Positions 32,803 to 42,660 of a DNA stretch of 64,000 nucleotides are shown here, one piece after another; position 1 is the first letter of the stretch; each line of letters starts with the position of its first letter. The position numbers were made by a program, and so were the translations under genes. Location of the stretch: assembly GCA_934546985.1 (NCBI GenBank), contig CAKTEE010000007.1:65888-129887 (forward strand), given 5' to 3'. The notes under the pieces are model-generated. The model was not told the DNA's origin, did no database searches, and was given only the letters and a program-made list of their open reading frames with translations. This stretch comes from an uncultured Eubacteriales bacterium. Its GTDB lineage: Bacteria > Bacillota > Clostridia > Oscillospirales > Acutalibacteraceae.

Positions 32803-34281
32803 ATGAAAAAATTATGTATTTTTTTAATAGCCATTCTGGTTGTGGTAGGCATCGTTAGCCCTCTGACTGTATATGGGGAGACAAATACCACACCGGAAAT
32901 AAAATCTAATATTGCATTGCTGATAAATATTGATACAAATACTGTTGTATATGAGAAAAATGCAGATGTGCCCGCAGACCCGTCTTCTTTAACCAAAGTG
33001 GTTACCGCAGTGCTTGCAATGGAAAATTATCCTGATTTAGACGCGCAGGTTACGGTACAGCAAGAGGCGATTGACGCACTGAAAAACACACTGGGAGCAA
33101 ATGCTGGTATAAAAGTCGGAGAAATTATGACGATGCGTCAACTGCTATTGTGTATGATGGCACAGTCAGCTAATGAAGCGTCCAACGTTATTGCACAGGA
33201 AATTGGTACTACCATTGAACACTTTGTAGATATGATGAATGCTTTTGTAACCAGAGTTGGCTGTAAAGGTACAAAATTTGTCAATGCCCATGGTATTACT
33301 GTGGAAGGACAGACAACGACAGCGCGAGATATGGCGTTGATTGGGAAATATGCGATGAAAGTTTCCGGCTTTATGGATTTGGTCAATACAAGCGCATCAG
33401 AATCATTGAAAATTCCTGCAACCAATGTCAGCAAAGAACGTCAGTTGGTTCAGACAAATAAAATGCTGATTAAAACATCTCCATATTATTATAAATATGC
33501 AAACGGTATCAAAACAGGGAATTCCGGTCCTGATGAAAGCTGTATTATGACAACCGCAATGAAGGATGGATATACCTATTTGTGCGTTATTCTGGAGGCG
33601 CCTAATGAAACCAGTCAGGATGGGAAAACAAAAACAAACCTTGCAATGAAAGAAGCAAAAAGTTTATTTCAATGGGCGTTTCAAAGTTTAAAGTATAAAA
33701 CCATTGTTCATCAGGCAACAGCAGTGGATGAACTTCCTGTAGAGTATTCGTGGGATATTGACCATATCCAGCTTGTGCCCGAAAAAGATGTTTCCGCATT
33801 AGTGCCTGCAGATTTGGAAGCTTCCGGAGTTTTAGTGGTGCCGGATAAGAGCACATTGCCTGAAAAAATACAGGCGCCTGCTTCCAAAGGTGATGTTGTA
33901 GGGACGGCTACGATTATGGTGGCCGGGAAATCAGTCGGCAAGGTTAATCTGGTTTTACCGGATGATATTCAACGCAGCAATACCCTTTATATTTTACAGC
34001 AGTTGAAGAATATATTTACATCCACGATTTTTAAAATTGTGATCGTGCTTATTATATTACTGATTATCGGCTATGTAATATTGAGCATATGGTATAATCG
34101 CAAACGCAAGAAAATCCGGCTGGCAAAATCTTCTCATACAGCTCATACTTATCACGGTACAGAACATCGGATGTATGATGATCCGAAAATCCGTTCCCGT
34201 TATGAGAATACCAGCATCCGAAACCGCTATGAAAATCGGAGTGTCCGCAGTCGCCACGAACGGTTTGATGACAGGGATTGA
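32803..34281 (+). CDS. Serine-type D-alanyl-D-alanine carboxypeptidase (DacF-like)
   Basis: The ATG at 32803 is seven bases after GGGGG; an ATG two codons earlier is too close. The 492-residue product has a signal peptide (LCIFLIAILVVVGIVSPLTV), peptidase S11 motifs SLTK (in ADPSSLTKVVTAVLAMEN), SAN (MMAQSANEASN) and KTG (YANGIKTGNSG), a C-terminal membrane helix (about 405-430) and an Arg/His/Tyr-rich cytosolic tail. It trims the terminal D-Ala of peptidoglycan. A C-terminal helix plus long basic tail differs from the usual amphipathic anchor of PBP5-type enzymes. Confidence 0.92.
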   Translation: MKKLCIFLIAILVVVGIVSPLTVYGETNTTPEIKSNIALLINIDTNTVVYEKNADVPADPSSLTKVVTAVLAMENYPDLDAQVTVQQEAIDALKNTLGANAGIKVGEIMTMRQLLLCMMAQSANEASNVIAQEIGTTIEHFVDMMNAFVTRVGCKGTKFVNAHGITVEGQTTTARDMALIGKYAMKVSGFMDLVNTSASESLKIPATNVSKERQLVQTNKMLIKTSPYYYKYANGIKTGNSGPDESCIMTTAMKDGYTYLCVILEAPNETSQDGKTKTNLAMKEAKSLFQWAFQSLKYKTIVHQATAVDELPVEYSWDIDHIQLVPEKDVSALVPADLEASGVLVVPDKSTLPEKIQAPASKGDVVGTATIMVAGKSVGKVNLVLPDDIQRSNTLYILQQLKNIFTSTIFKIVIVLIILLIIGYVILSIWYNRKRKKIRLAKSSHTAHTYHGTEHRMYDDPKIRSRYENTSIRNRYENRSVRSRHERFDDRD

Positions 34282-34314
34282 TTAAAATTCTTACAATGGA
34301 TATGAGAACATTTT

Positions 34315-34355
34315 AAGGCATGCCGGGGAATGATATCCTTGTTGCATGCCTTTGC
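34315..34355 (+). terminator. Hairpin between the carboxypeptidase and the transporter gene
   Basis: AAGGCATGC (34315-34323) is the exact reverse complement of GCATGCCTT (34344-34352). Only a short T-run follows, so termination may be partial. Confidence 0.5.
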
Positions 34356-34415
34356 TGTGAAGCAGCAGATAAAATAGGCTGTAAGTATCAAGTTTGGCAG
34401 AACAGGTGGGAAGTA

Positions 34416-35525
34416 ATGAAAAAAGTAATCTGTTTCATAAAATCTGAAATGATTTTAACTGTAACCTTTTTGGCGGCGCTAATAACAGCTTTATTTGTCC
34501 CGCCGTCTGTTCATTATTTTGAATATATAGATTGTAAAGTTTTATCCCTGCTTTTCTGCCTGATGGCCGTTGTGGCAGGATTTGGAAAAACAGGTTTATT
34601 TCGTACGGTTTCCGGCATGATACTCCGCAGGATAAATAATATGAAAATTTTATCCTATATGTTGGTATTGCTTTGCTTTTTTTCCTCTATGCTGGTTACT
34701 AATGATGTCGCTTTGCTGGCCTTTGTTCCTTTAACAGTTTTGCTTTCAGATATTTTTGGAAAAAAACAATTTATATTCGTGATTGTAATGCAAGCAATTG
34801 CAGCAAATTTAGGTAGTATGCTGACACCGGTAGGGAATCCGCAGAATCTATATTTATATTCCTGTTATGGAGTATCTGCGGCGGATTTTTTTGCGGTAAC
34901 CATTCCGTTGACAGGCTTCAGTTTTGTTTTGATTTCAGCAGTAATGCTGACAGGAAAAAGCAAACCCATAGAGGTTGCTGTCCCAATGGAAACTGAGGTG
35001 CAGGATAAAAAACGTTTGTGCGTTTATTGGACGCTGTTTCTCTTGAGTTTATTGGGTGTATTTTCTGTTGTATCGTATCCGATAGTATTTTTGATTGTAT
35101 GTGCGGTTTTGTTTTTAACAGATAAGGAACTGTTTCGGCGGATTGATTACGGATTATTATTAACGTTTGTATGCTTTTTTATTTTTGTAGGAAATATAAA
35201 TCAAATTGATGCTGTGAAGTTTTTTATGAATCAATTGGTAGAGGGGAAAGAATATCTGTTTGCGTTGGGGCTTAGCCAGATTATCAGTAATGTTCCGGCG
35301 GCAGTTATGCTTTCTGCGTTTACAGATCATTACCGTGCGCTGATTATCGGAACAAACATTGGCGGGTTAGGAACTCCTGTTGCATCTCTTGCAAGTTTAA
35401 TTGCTTTGCGCCTTTATTTAAAAAGCGGTAAGGGGAGTATGGGAAAAATCCTGCCGGTATTTTTGGGAATGAATTTGTTGTTTTTTATTCTTTTAGGGTA
35501 CGCGGGCTGGTATTTATTAAATTAA
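34416..35525 (+). CDS. ArsB/CitM (SLC13-like ion transporter) family membrane protein
   Basis: The ATG at 34416 lies behind AGGTGGGAAGTA; the frame extends 32 codons upstream through the hairpin with a Cys-rich, unlikely sequence. The product, about 369 residues and 10 or 11 helices, contains SMLVTNDVALLAFVPLTVLL and NLGSMLTPVGNPQNLYLYS in the first half and SNVPAAVMLSAFTDH and GTNIGGLGTPVASLASLIAL in the second, the inverted-repeat substrate motifs of the ion transporter superfamily. It may carry citrate, another dicarboxylate or an anion; the substrate cannot be read from sequence. The metallophosphoesterase gene follows 18 bases later. Confidence 0.82.
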   Translation: MKKVICFIKSEMILTVTFLAALITALFVPPSVHYFEYIDCKVLSLLFCLMAVVAGFGKTGLFRTVSGMILRRINNMKILSYMLVLLCFFSSMLVTNDVALLAFVPLTVLLSDIFGKKQFIFVIVMQAIAANLGSMLTPVGNPQNLYLYSCYGVSAADFFAVTIPLTGFSFVLISAVMLTGKSKPIEVAVPMETEVQDKKRLCVYWTLFLLSLLGVFSVVSYPIVFLIVCAVLFLTDKELFRRIDYGLLLTFVCFFIFVGNINQIDAVKFFMNQLVEGKEYLFALGLSQIISNVPAAVMLSAFTDHYRALIIGTNIGGLGTPVASLASLIALRLYLKSGKGSMGKILPVFLGMNLLFFILLGYAGWYLLN

Positions 35526-35543
35526 ACAGAAAGGTCAGGGCTG

Positions 35544-36407
35544 GTGCAGTTGTTCTGGATTTACTTTTGGGTTATTATTGGTATTATTGTGCTTGTATGC
35601 CTTTTGCGAGGATTCAGCGAACCATATATGCTTTGTTCAAATTCCTGTACAATAACGGTGAATAAGTTGCCTGAAAGCTTTGATGGAGTCCGTATTGTCC
35701 ACTTGAGTGATATGCATGCCTGTAGTTTTGGAAAGAATAACAGTAAATTGTCGGAGCTGGTTCGTCGGGAACATCCGGATTATATTTTTGCGACAGGCGA
35801 TTTTATTAGCCGAAGCAGAGGCGCATATCAGGATTTTTTGGAATTTCTGGATGGATGTAAAGGGCTTTGTCCGGTTATTTTCAGCTTTGGTAATCACGAA
35901 AGCTGGATTGGAAAAACGAGTCCACGGATATTACAGGAGTTTTTAAAAGAATTAGAACAGCGCGGCGTTATTATTTTGAATGACGGCTTTGTAACGCTGT
36001 GTAAAGGCGATTCCAGTATTGCTGTATTTGGTTTGACACCGGAGCGGGGAGATAAATATCAGACAGTGAAGATGGATAAGAAAAAAATTACAGAGAAATT
36101 AGGGAAATGCCCGATTGGTCAATCGGTTCTGTTGTTAGCACATGAACCGCAGTTTTTTTCAGATTATGCGCGTTGGGGGGCGAAGGCAGTATTTTCCGGC
36201 CATGTTCACGGAGGCATTGTACGGCTGCCGTTTGTTGGGGGGATATTGTCGTCGGACCATGGACTGTTTCCCAAATATGACGGAGGTATATATCATATTG
36301 ATTCTTCAGTTATGCTGGTTAGCCGGGGATTGGGCTGTTCCCATGTCCGTTTTCGGTTGTTTAATAAACCGGAGATTATGACAGTGACATTAAAAAAGGG
36401 TCAATAA
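35544..36407 (+). CDS. Membrane-anchored metallophosphoesterase (YkuE-like)
   Basis: A GTG start at 35544 follows AAGGTCAGGG. An N-terminal membrane helix (LFWIYFWVIIGIIVLVCLL) anchors a 287-residue protein whose catalytic domain shows IVHLSDMHACSFG, FATGDFISRSRG, SFGNHESW, LLAHEPQFF and FSGHVHGGIVRLP, the five metal-binding blocks of calcineurin-like enzymes. YkuE relatives act on phosphoesters outside the membrane. It is 18 bases after the transporter gene, so the two are probably one transcript. Confidence 0.87.
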   Translation: MQLFWIYFWVIIGIIVLVCLLRGFSEPYMLCSNSCTITVNKLPESFDGVRIVHLSDMHACSFGKNNSKLSELVRREHPDYIFATGDFISRSRGAYQDFLEFLDGCKGLCPVIFSFGNHESWIGKTSPRILQEFLKELEQRGVIILNDGFVTLCKGDSSIAVFGLTPERGDKYQTVKMDKKKITEKLGKCPIGQSVLLLAHEPQFFSDYARWGAKAVFSGHVHGGIVRLPFVGGILSSDHGLFPKYDGGIYHIDSSVMLVSRGLGCSHVRFRLFNKPEIMTVTLKKGQ

Positions 36408-36451
36408 TAATTATGACATTATTTTCAGCGGAATGTTTTTAGGGGTATGTC

Positions 36452-37093
36452 ATGAATCATAAATATGTTTATGCAAAAGAGAACTTAAAAGGATTGGTAC
36501 TTGTTATTTTTGGTTGCAGGGATTTCTATATTCGTGATGAGAATCACAGCACTGATACAGCGGAATATGATAAGAGGAATTTCAGTTTTCATCGTTTTCT
36601 TTATCATTTGCTGTATTTTGATTTTTTATTTTATGGATATTATAAAATGGCGTAAATGGCATCGAAAGATGGAACGTTCAGGAACAAAATTCAAAGAGTT
36701 TGTTGTTGGATATGCTTATAAATCCCATGAGTGCCTTGGGAATTTTTCGATGCCGTTATATAAAGAGTATTTTCTCAAAATCAAATATATAGATTATTTT
36801 GGAGTAGAAAAAACGTTTGAAACTCCGGCGTTATCTTTTTGTCCGGAAGAGAGAAATGGTGTTTATATATTTATCAAAATGATGTTTTAGCTTTTAATTT
36901 TAATTACCTATCCAAGAAGAAAAATAATCGAAAGCAACGGATTGGAAAGGAGGTTCTTATTTTCGTCTTAGCATTTGTTACTATTATTGACGCAAGAATG
37001 TATTTGTCTTATATGTTCTGTTAGACTTTATTTGGAGGGGCAATTGGAATGTGCATTGTTCTGTTTAGTGAAAACGTTGATGTCAAAGTATAA
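36452..37093 (+). pseudogene. Broken DUF3592-like membrane protein gene
   Basis: The first frame starts at ATG 36452 (AGGGG upstream) as MNHKYVYAKENLKGLVLVI, then shifts near 36500 to a frame encoding a membrane helix (RGISVFIVFFIICCILIFYF) and TKFKEFVVGYAYKSHECLGN with YIDYFGVEKTFETPALSFC. Near 36865 it shifts again to VYIYQNDVLAFNFNYLSKKK and a second helix EVLIFVLAFVTII. After an in-frame TAG (37022-37024) the same frame continues TLFGGAIGMCIVLFSENVDV to TAA 37091-37093. Two shifts and a stop point to decay, or to assembly errors. Helix-domain-helix layout resembles the gene at 20797. Confidence 0.6.
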
Positions 37094-37303
37094 TTTTATA
37101 TGTTGAACAGAATAAATCTTCTGGTTAATGCGGATATTAAGAACTTATGGCAGTGGGCGAAAAGGAAAAATTTTTAAGAGTTTGATAATAAAAAGCGTGA
37201 CTTGCGAATTGTGCAGATAAAAATGCACGAAACGGAATCGTAAATATTATATAATATTTGTATTGGAGTATTATATGTAAATATCTGTTTTTAAATTGTA
37301 AAA
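37094..37303. other. Short AT-rich intergenic region
   Basis: No gene is supported. An 18-bp AT palindrome (AAATATTATATAATATTT, 37242-37259) and a small dyad GTGCA/TGCAC (about 37211-37228) are visible. Confidence 0.4.
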
Positions 37304-37341
37304 AGCGCCTGTAGGGCTGTTATTACAGTCCTACAGGCACT
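37304..37341 (-). terminator. Terminator of the cupin gene
   Basis: On the minus strand GTGCCTGTAGGACTGT and ACAGCCCTACAGGCGC pair, followed by TTTTTAC. It starts about 30 bases after the cupin stop. Confidence 0.8.
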
Positions 37342-37371
37342 TGTGAAATATTTTGTTTAACAAGAAGTTTT

Positions 37372-37695
37372 TTATTTGTCTGTTACAGAAATTCCAATCA
37401 TAATGGTTTGAGTAGATATATTATTCCAGCAGGAATGGGGAATATTACCCTTGACCAGACGTGCTTCACCGGGTTTCAGGAGGAAAACATGATTTCCTTC
37501 TATGATTTTTGCTTCTCCTTGTGTGACAATGAATAAGTGATTATGGGAATGTGTATGGTTTTCCTCAGGACCGCCGCCGTCAGGGTCTAATACGGCAATG
37601 GAACCGTCAATGATTTCACCGCAGTCCTCAAACAGTTTTTTGGCAAGAAAACCAATGTGCTGCGGCGGGGTAAAATAACCGTCTGTGTTGATCAT
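37372..37695 (-). CDS. Cupin domain protein
   Basis: The start is the ATG at 37695, about ten bases after AAAGGAG; the frame stays open further upstream without a site. The 107-residue single-domain cupin contains ENHTHSHNHLFIVTQGEAKI (metal-binding His cluster, cupin motif 1) and PGEARLVKGNIPHSCWN (motif 2). It is probably a small metal-dependent enzyme or sensor; substrate unknown. It is flanked by a terminator and not obviously in an operon. Confidence 0.82.
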   Translation of the reverse strand: MINTDGYFTPPQHIGFLAKKLFEDCGEIIDGSIAVLDPDGGGPEENHTHSHNHLFIVTQGEAKIIEGNHVFLLKPGEARLVKGNIPHSCWNNISTQTIMIGISVTDK

Positions 37696-37856
37696 TTCTA
37701 TTTTCTCCTTTGCTTTACAACTATCCGAATGATAAGGCATATGATTCAAACGGTTGCTGAAATAATTGCAATGGGAACCACCCGGAAAGGCATTATAATA
37801 TCTCCGGTTGGCGGATTAAAATTTATTGAATAGAAATTTATTTTCACATTCTGCTG

Positions 37857-39590
37857 TTATTTATCAAAACCCAGGATTTTTTTCATATCGGCAGATAATT
37901 TCCCGCTCAGTTGCTGGGCAGAATCCATATCATTGCCTAAAGCGGTGATATATACTTTAATTTTCGGCTCTGTTCCCGAAGGACGTACAATAACGCTGGC
38001 GCCGCCATCCAGTTTGTAAGAGAGCACATTGGATTTCGGCAGTGTAATTTTTTGTGTTTCACGGCTGATAACGTCATGGGCGGAGCTTTCCAGATAATCG
38101 GAAATAAACGTTACTTTTTTACCCGCAATAGCGGCAGGCGGATTGCTGCGCATATCTGTCATAATCTGCGCCATTTTTTGCATACCTTCCGCACCCTCGC
38201 AGACAAAGTTCATTACGCTGTTCAGGTATAGTCCAAATTCCTGATATAAATCATTCATTACATCTACGAGCGTTTTACCTTGAGTTTTATAAAAAGCCGC
38301 CATTTCACAAATCAGCATGGAAGCAACGACAGCGTCTTTATCCCTTGCATGGGCGCCGGAAAGATAGCCGTAACTTTCTTCAAAGCCAAAAACGTAACGG
38401 GCAGTTTCGCCTTTTTCTTCCAGATCCGTAACCAGTTCGCCGATATATTTAAAGCCAGTCAGCAGATTAGCGAGTTCGCAGCCGTATTTTTTCGCAATAG
38501 CGGCGCACAGTTCAGTGGATACAATGGTTTTAACCACAATAGGTTTGATTGGGAGCGTGCCTTTTTCTTTACGCTGGGAAAGCAGATAATTCATCAGCAG
38601 TGCGCCAACCTCGTTGCCGGACATCAGGCGGTAATCGGTACCGTCTTTTACTGCAATGCCGACGCGGTCGCAGTCCGGATCAGTTGCAAGCAGCAGGTCA
38701 GGCTGATTGTTTTTCGCCATTTCCAAAGCAATTTCGAACACTTGCTGAATTTCTGGATTTGGGAACGGGCAGGTGGGGAAAGTTCCGTCGGGTTTTTCCT
38801 GTTCCTTGACAACAGTAACATCTTTAATGCCGATTCTGTCTAAAATCGCGCGTACAGGTTTATTGCCGGTACCGTTGAGCGGAGTATAAATAACTTTTAA
38901 ACCGGATTGTGCGGCAAGAGAAGGATTTACAGACTGTTCCTGTACACGGTCGAGGAATTCTTCCATCAGCCACGGCTGAATATAGGTAATCAGGCCTTTT
39001 TCCAACCCTTCTTCAAAGGTTGTTTTTTTAACGCCGCTGAAAATATCAACCTGCTGAATGTGCTCATAAACCTTTGCAGCGTCTTCATCTGTCATTTGGA
39101 ATCCCTTGGGGCCGTAGCATTTATAGCCGTTGTATTTGGAAGGGTTGTGGCTTGCGGTAATGATAATACCGGATTGGCATTTTAGTCTGCGCACTGCGAA
39201 AGAGAGGCAGGGGGTAGGTACGAGCTCAGGAAAAATCTGAACGCGAATGCCGTTGCCTGCCAGTACGCTGGCAGCTTCTCTGGCAAACAGATCGGATTTG
39301 ATTCTGGAATCATATGCAATGGCAACACATGCCTGCGGGTATTTTTCGTTCAAATAATTTGCAAGACCTTGTGTTGCCTGATTTACAGTATAAATATTCA
39401 TACGGTTTGTTCCTGCACCGATAACGCCGCGCAAACCTGCCGTGCCGAATTCGAGACTGCGGTAAAAACGGTCAAGAATTTCTTCGTCATTTCCTTTGAT
39501 TTCTGCCAATTCTTTGCTGAGGTCAGGATCTGCGGTTGCATTGTCACACCAAAATTGATATGCTTTGTTTAAATCCACAATAATCACCAT
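37857..39590 (-). CDS. pgcA: Phosphoglucomutase / phosphomannomutase
   Basis: The 577-residue alpha-phosphohexomutase shows LEFGTAGLRGVIGAGTNRMN, the phosphoserine loop GIIITASHNPSKYNGYK, the metal loop ATDPDCDRVGIAVKD, the sugar loop GFEESYGYLSG and the phosphate-binding RPSGTEPKIKVYITA. Its length fits the long PgcA/GlmM-unlike subgroup that interconverts glucose-1-phosphate and glucose-6-phosphate for polysaccharide synthesis. The ATG at 39590 has no clear site; a GTG at 39578 follows GGATGG and may be the true start. Confidence 0.93.
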   Translation of the reverse strand: MVIIVDLNKAYQFWCDNATADPDLSKELAEIKGNDEEILDRFYRSLEFGTAGLRGVIGAGTNRMNIYTVNQATQGLANYLNEKYPQACVAIAYDSRIKSDLFAREAASVLAGNGIRVQIFPELVPTPCLSFAVRRLKCQSGIIITASHNPSKYNGYKCYGPKGFQMTDEDAAKVYEHIQQVDIFSGVKKTTFEEGLEKGLITYIQPWLMEEFLDRVQEQSVNPSLAAQSGLKVIYTPLNGTGNKPVRAILDRIGIKDVTVVKEQEKPDGTFPTCPFPNPEIQQVFEIALEMAKNNQPDLLLATDPDCDRVGIAVKDGTDYRLMSGNEVGALLMNYLLSQRKEKGTLPIKPIVVKTIVSTELCAAIAKKYGCELANLLTGFKYIGELVTDLEEKGETARYVFGFEESYGYLSGAHARDKDAVVASMLICEMAAFYKTQGKTLVDVMNDLYQEFGLYLNSVMNFVCEGAEGMQKMAQIMTDMRSNPPAAIAGKKVTFISDYLESSAHDVISRETQKITLPKSNVLSYKLDGGASVIVRPSGTEPKIKVYITALGNDMDSAQQLSGKLSADMKKILGFDK

Positions 39591-39840
39591 CCATAAATTT
39601 TATATTTAGGTCATCCTATACGAAAAAACGGGTATTTTATCATCTTAATTTTACTCCAGTATGACAGCTATTGTCAATAGAATGTCCTGAAAACCCTGAT
39701 AAATTAATAAATGATACACAAAATATGGAAGTTTTTCATCTTGGAGACAAAACAGGGAATTTTTTTCTAAAGCGCGTGGCGGATATGTTGAATTAGACGC
39801 AGTATTAGGGTAAAATAACAATATTGAAGGAAAAGGTTAG

Positions 39841-42624
39841 GTGACGGAAATGATTTGGCATTCTTCCAATATATCAGATGTGCTGGACAGTCTTGGCGCA
39901 AATGCAGATACCGGTTTTACCCAGTCTCAGGCAGAACAGAAGCTGTCCGAATTTGGGTTGAATAAACTGGTGGAAAAACCTCCGAAAACATTTTTTCAGC
40001 GTTTTTTCAATCAGCTGAAAGATTTTATGGTTATCATCCTAATCATCGCGGCGGTGATTAGCGTTGGTATTACCATATATAATGGAGAGCACGATTGGGT
40101 AGAACCTATTGTAATTGTTGCAATTATTTTAATAAATGCATTGCTTGGCGTTGTGCAGGAAACTAAAGCTGAAGCGGCGCTGGAAGCGCTTAAGAACATG
40201 TCTGCGCCTAAATCCCGCGTCTTGCGCGGCGGAAAAACCATTTTTATCCCGACACAGGAGATTGTCCCTGGAGATATCCTTATGCTGGAAGCAGGCGATT
40301 TTATTCCTGCGGATGCAAGGCTGATTACATCAGCCAGCCTCCGATGTGATGAATCAGCTCTGACAGGGGAGTCTGTTACTGCGGACAAATATGCTGACGC
40401 ACAGGTTCGGGAAATTTCTGCACTTGGAGACCGTTCGAATATGGTTTATTCCGGTTGCATCGTTGCTTACGGACGTGCCAAAGCCGTTGTTACAGAAACA
40501 GGCATGCATACGGAGATGGGTAAGGTAGCTTCCATGCTCAACAGCGGCGAACAGCCAATTACTCCTTTGCAGGTCAAACTGCAAAAGCTTGGTAAAACTT
40601 TAGGAATTCTGGCGCTTTTTATTTGTGCAGTGATATTTATCATCGGAATGATTACCGGTTTGGGTTTTATGAATATGCTGATTACCGCAGTTTCCCTTGC
40701 AGTTGCCGCAATTCCGGAGGGACTTCCCGCGATTGTTACTATTACACTGGCGCTTGGTGTGCAACGTATGGTGAAACGCAATGCGATTATCCGTAATTTA
40801 CCTGCAGTGGAAACGCTGGGCAGTGCTAATGTGATTTGTTCCGATAAAACAGGTACGCTGACATTAAACCAGATGACAATGATGGAAGCATGGACTGCGA
40901 ATGAGCCTTTTGATGTTGCAAAAGAAAATGTGTCCGAAGTGCCTGAGGAAATATCCAATTTACTGCGTATGGCCGCATTATGCTGTGATGCAAAAATGGA
41001 AACTCAAAAAGGAAAACAGGTGTTGATTGGTGATCCTACGGAAACAGCTTTGATTGCCGCCGCTAGCAGATATGGTTTGGATAAAAAGGAACTGGAAAAT
41101 TTTTATCCCCGCGTATCAGAAATCCCATTTGATTCTGACCGTAAATTGATGACTACAGTGCATATTATAGAGGGACGCCCTGTTGCCATCGTGAAAGGTG
41201 CACCGGATATCCTTTTCAGCAAATGTACGGCAGGGGATATCGAACAGGCGAAAAAAATCAATGACCAGTTTGCAAATAAAGCGCTGCGCGTATTGGCAAT
41301 CGCATATAAGCCCCTGAATGCGATTCCGACCAATCCTGTTCCGGAAGAATTAGAGAATATGCTGACGTTGGTAGGTATGGTTGGGTTAATTGACCCGCCG
41401 CGTGAAGAAGCGAAGCGTGCAATTCAAAAGTGTAAAACCGCAGGAATCAAAACTGTGATGATTACTGGCGACCATGTTCTGACTGCCTGTGCCATTGCAA
41501 AGGAACTGGGTATTATGGATCAAGGAGATCGTGCGGTTACAGGTGTGGAGTTATCGCGGATGAGCGATCAAGAGCTTAGCGAGCGTATAGAGCATATCAG
41601 CGTATATGCCCGTGTTTCACCCGAGGATAAAATAAGGATTGTTCAGGCATGGCAAAGAAAGGGCAAGGTGGTTTCCATGACAGGCGATGGCGTAAACGAT
41701 GCGCCGGCGCTGCGTGCGGCTGATATTGGCTGCGCCATGGGTATTACGGGAACAGACGTTGCCAAAGGCGCCGCTGCAATGGTGCTGACGGACGATAATT
41801 TTGCAACTATCGTGGGTGCGGTTGAGGAAGGACGCGGTATTTATGATAATATCCGCAAAGCGGTGCGTTTCCTGCTCGGATGTAATCTTGGCGAGTTGCT
41901 GTCCGTATTGGTTTCCATTCTATTGGGTTGGGGAGCACCGTTGATTGCCATACAACTGTTATGGATTAATTTAGTCACAGACAGTCTGCCTGCTCTTGCC
42001 CTTGGTATGGAAAAACCGGAAAAAGATATTATGAACCGTCCGCCGCGTAGACGTGATGAAAGTGTGTTTGCCGGAAAACTTGGTTTGAAAGCATTGCTGG
42101 AAGGCGTTATGTTCGCCGCAATTACCGTAACGGCATACTATTTGGGGCGTTTTGTTTTTACTAATAATGTGGAAATTTATGGGCAGACTATGGCATTTGC
42201 AGTTCTGGCATTTTCTCAGTTGGTTCATGCCAGTAATATCCGTTCTACGCATTCTCTGTTCCGTGCAGGCGTTAACCCATATATGTTGGGTGCGGTAGGT
42301 ATTTCATCCTTGTTAATGCTGTTGGTTCTCCTGACTCCGCTTCGTGAAGTGTTTAAATTGGCTCGTCTGAATTCTGCGGAAATCGTCTGGGTTATTGTTT
42401 TAGCGTTGATCCCTTTTGTAATAGAAGAAATAGTTAAACTATTTTTCCATTTAAACAATCATTTTTCTGGGCCAAAATCTCAGCCTGAAACCTTGGATAA
42501 TAAAAACATTACCGATGAAAGAGCAGATGATAAAGAAACCGAGGAAACACAGAAAGAGAACTCAGAACAGCCGAAGGATGAGTTGCCGATGCCCGAAGAA
42601 CCTGTACAGATGCCGGAGGCATAA
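39841..42624 (+). CDS. P-type cation ATPase (Ca2+-transporting type)
   Basis: The 927-residue type II P-type ATPase shows the N-terminal cation ATPase domain (SQAEQKLSEFGLNKL), TGES near residue 173, PEGLPAIVTITLALG, the phosphorylation site CSDKTGTLTLNQM, KGAPDILF, GDGVNDAPALRAADIG and six C-terminal helices. Sequence and length fit PMCA/SERCA-like calcium pumps of Firmicutes, exporting Ca2+ using ATP. A Glu/Pro-rich tail of about 50 residues (e.g. ERADDKETEETQKENSEQPK) is added at the end. GTG 39841 and ATG 39850 are alternative starts. Confidence 0.93.
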   Translation: MTEMIWHSSNISDVLDSLGANADTGFTQSQAEQKLSEFGLNKLVEKPPKTFFQRFFNQLKDFMVIILIIAAVISVGITIYNGEHDWVEPIVIVAIILINALLGVVQETKAEAALEALKNMSAPKSRVLRGGKTIFIPTQEIVPGDILMLEAGDFIPADARLITSASLRCDESALTGESVTADKYADAQVREISALGDRSNMVYSGCIVAYGRAKAVVTETGMHTEMGKVASMLNSGEQPITPLQVKLQKLGKTLGILALFICAVIFIIGMITGLGFMNMLITAVSLAVAAIPEGLPAIVTITLALGVQRMVKRNAIIRNLPAVETLGSANVICSDKTGTLTLNQMTMMEAWTANEPFDVAKENVSEVPEEISNLLRMAALCCDAKMETQKGKQVLIGDPTETALIAAASRYGLDKKELENFYPRVSEIPFDSDRKLMTTVHIIEGRPVAIVKGAPDILFSKCTAGDIEQAKKINDQFANKALRVLAIAYKPLNAIPTNPVPEELENMLTLVGMVGLIDPPREEAKRAIQKCKTAGIKTVMITGDHVLTACAIAKELGIMDQGDRAVTGVELSRMSDQELSERIEHISVYARVSPEDKIRIVQAWQRKGKVVSMTGDGVNDAPALRAADIGCAMGITGTDVAKGAAAMVLTDDNFATIVGAVEEGRGIYDNIRKAVRFLLGCNLGELLSVLVSILLGWGAPLIAIQLLWINLVTDSLPALALGMEKPEKDIMNRPPRRRDESVFAGKLGLKALLEGVMFAAITVTAYYLGRFVFTNNVEIYGQTMAFAVLAFSQLVHASNIRSTHSLFRAGVNPYMLGAVGISSLLMLLVLLTPLREVFKLARLNSAEIVWVIVLALIPFVIEEIVKLFFHLNNHFSGPKSQPETLDNKNITDERADDKETEETQKENSEQPKDELPMPEEPVQMPEA

Positions 42625-42660
42625 TTAAGCAAATAATGTGACGTAATTGGAGTGACAGAT

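Noticed and set aside
36839..37024. A separate 61-residue membrane protein
   Set aside because: It is better explained as the third piece of the frameshifted DUF3592-like gene, whose preceding frame ends in the same region.
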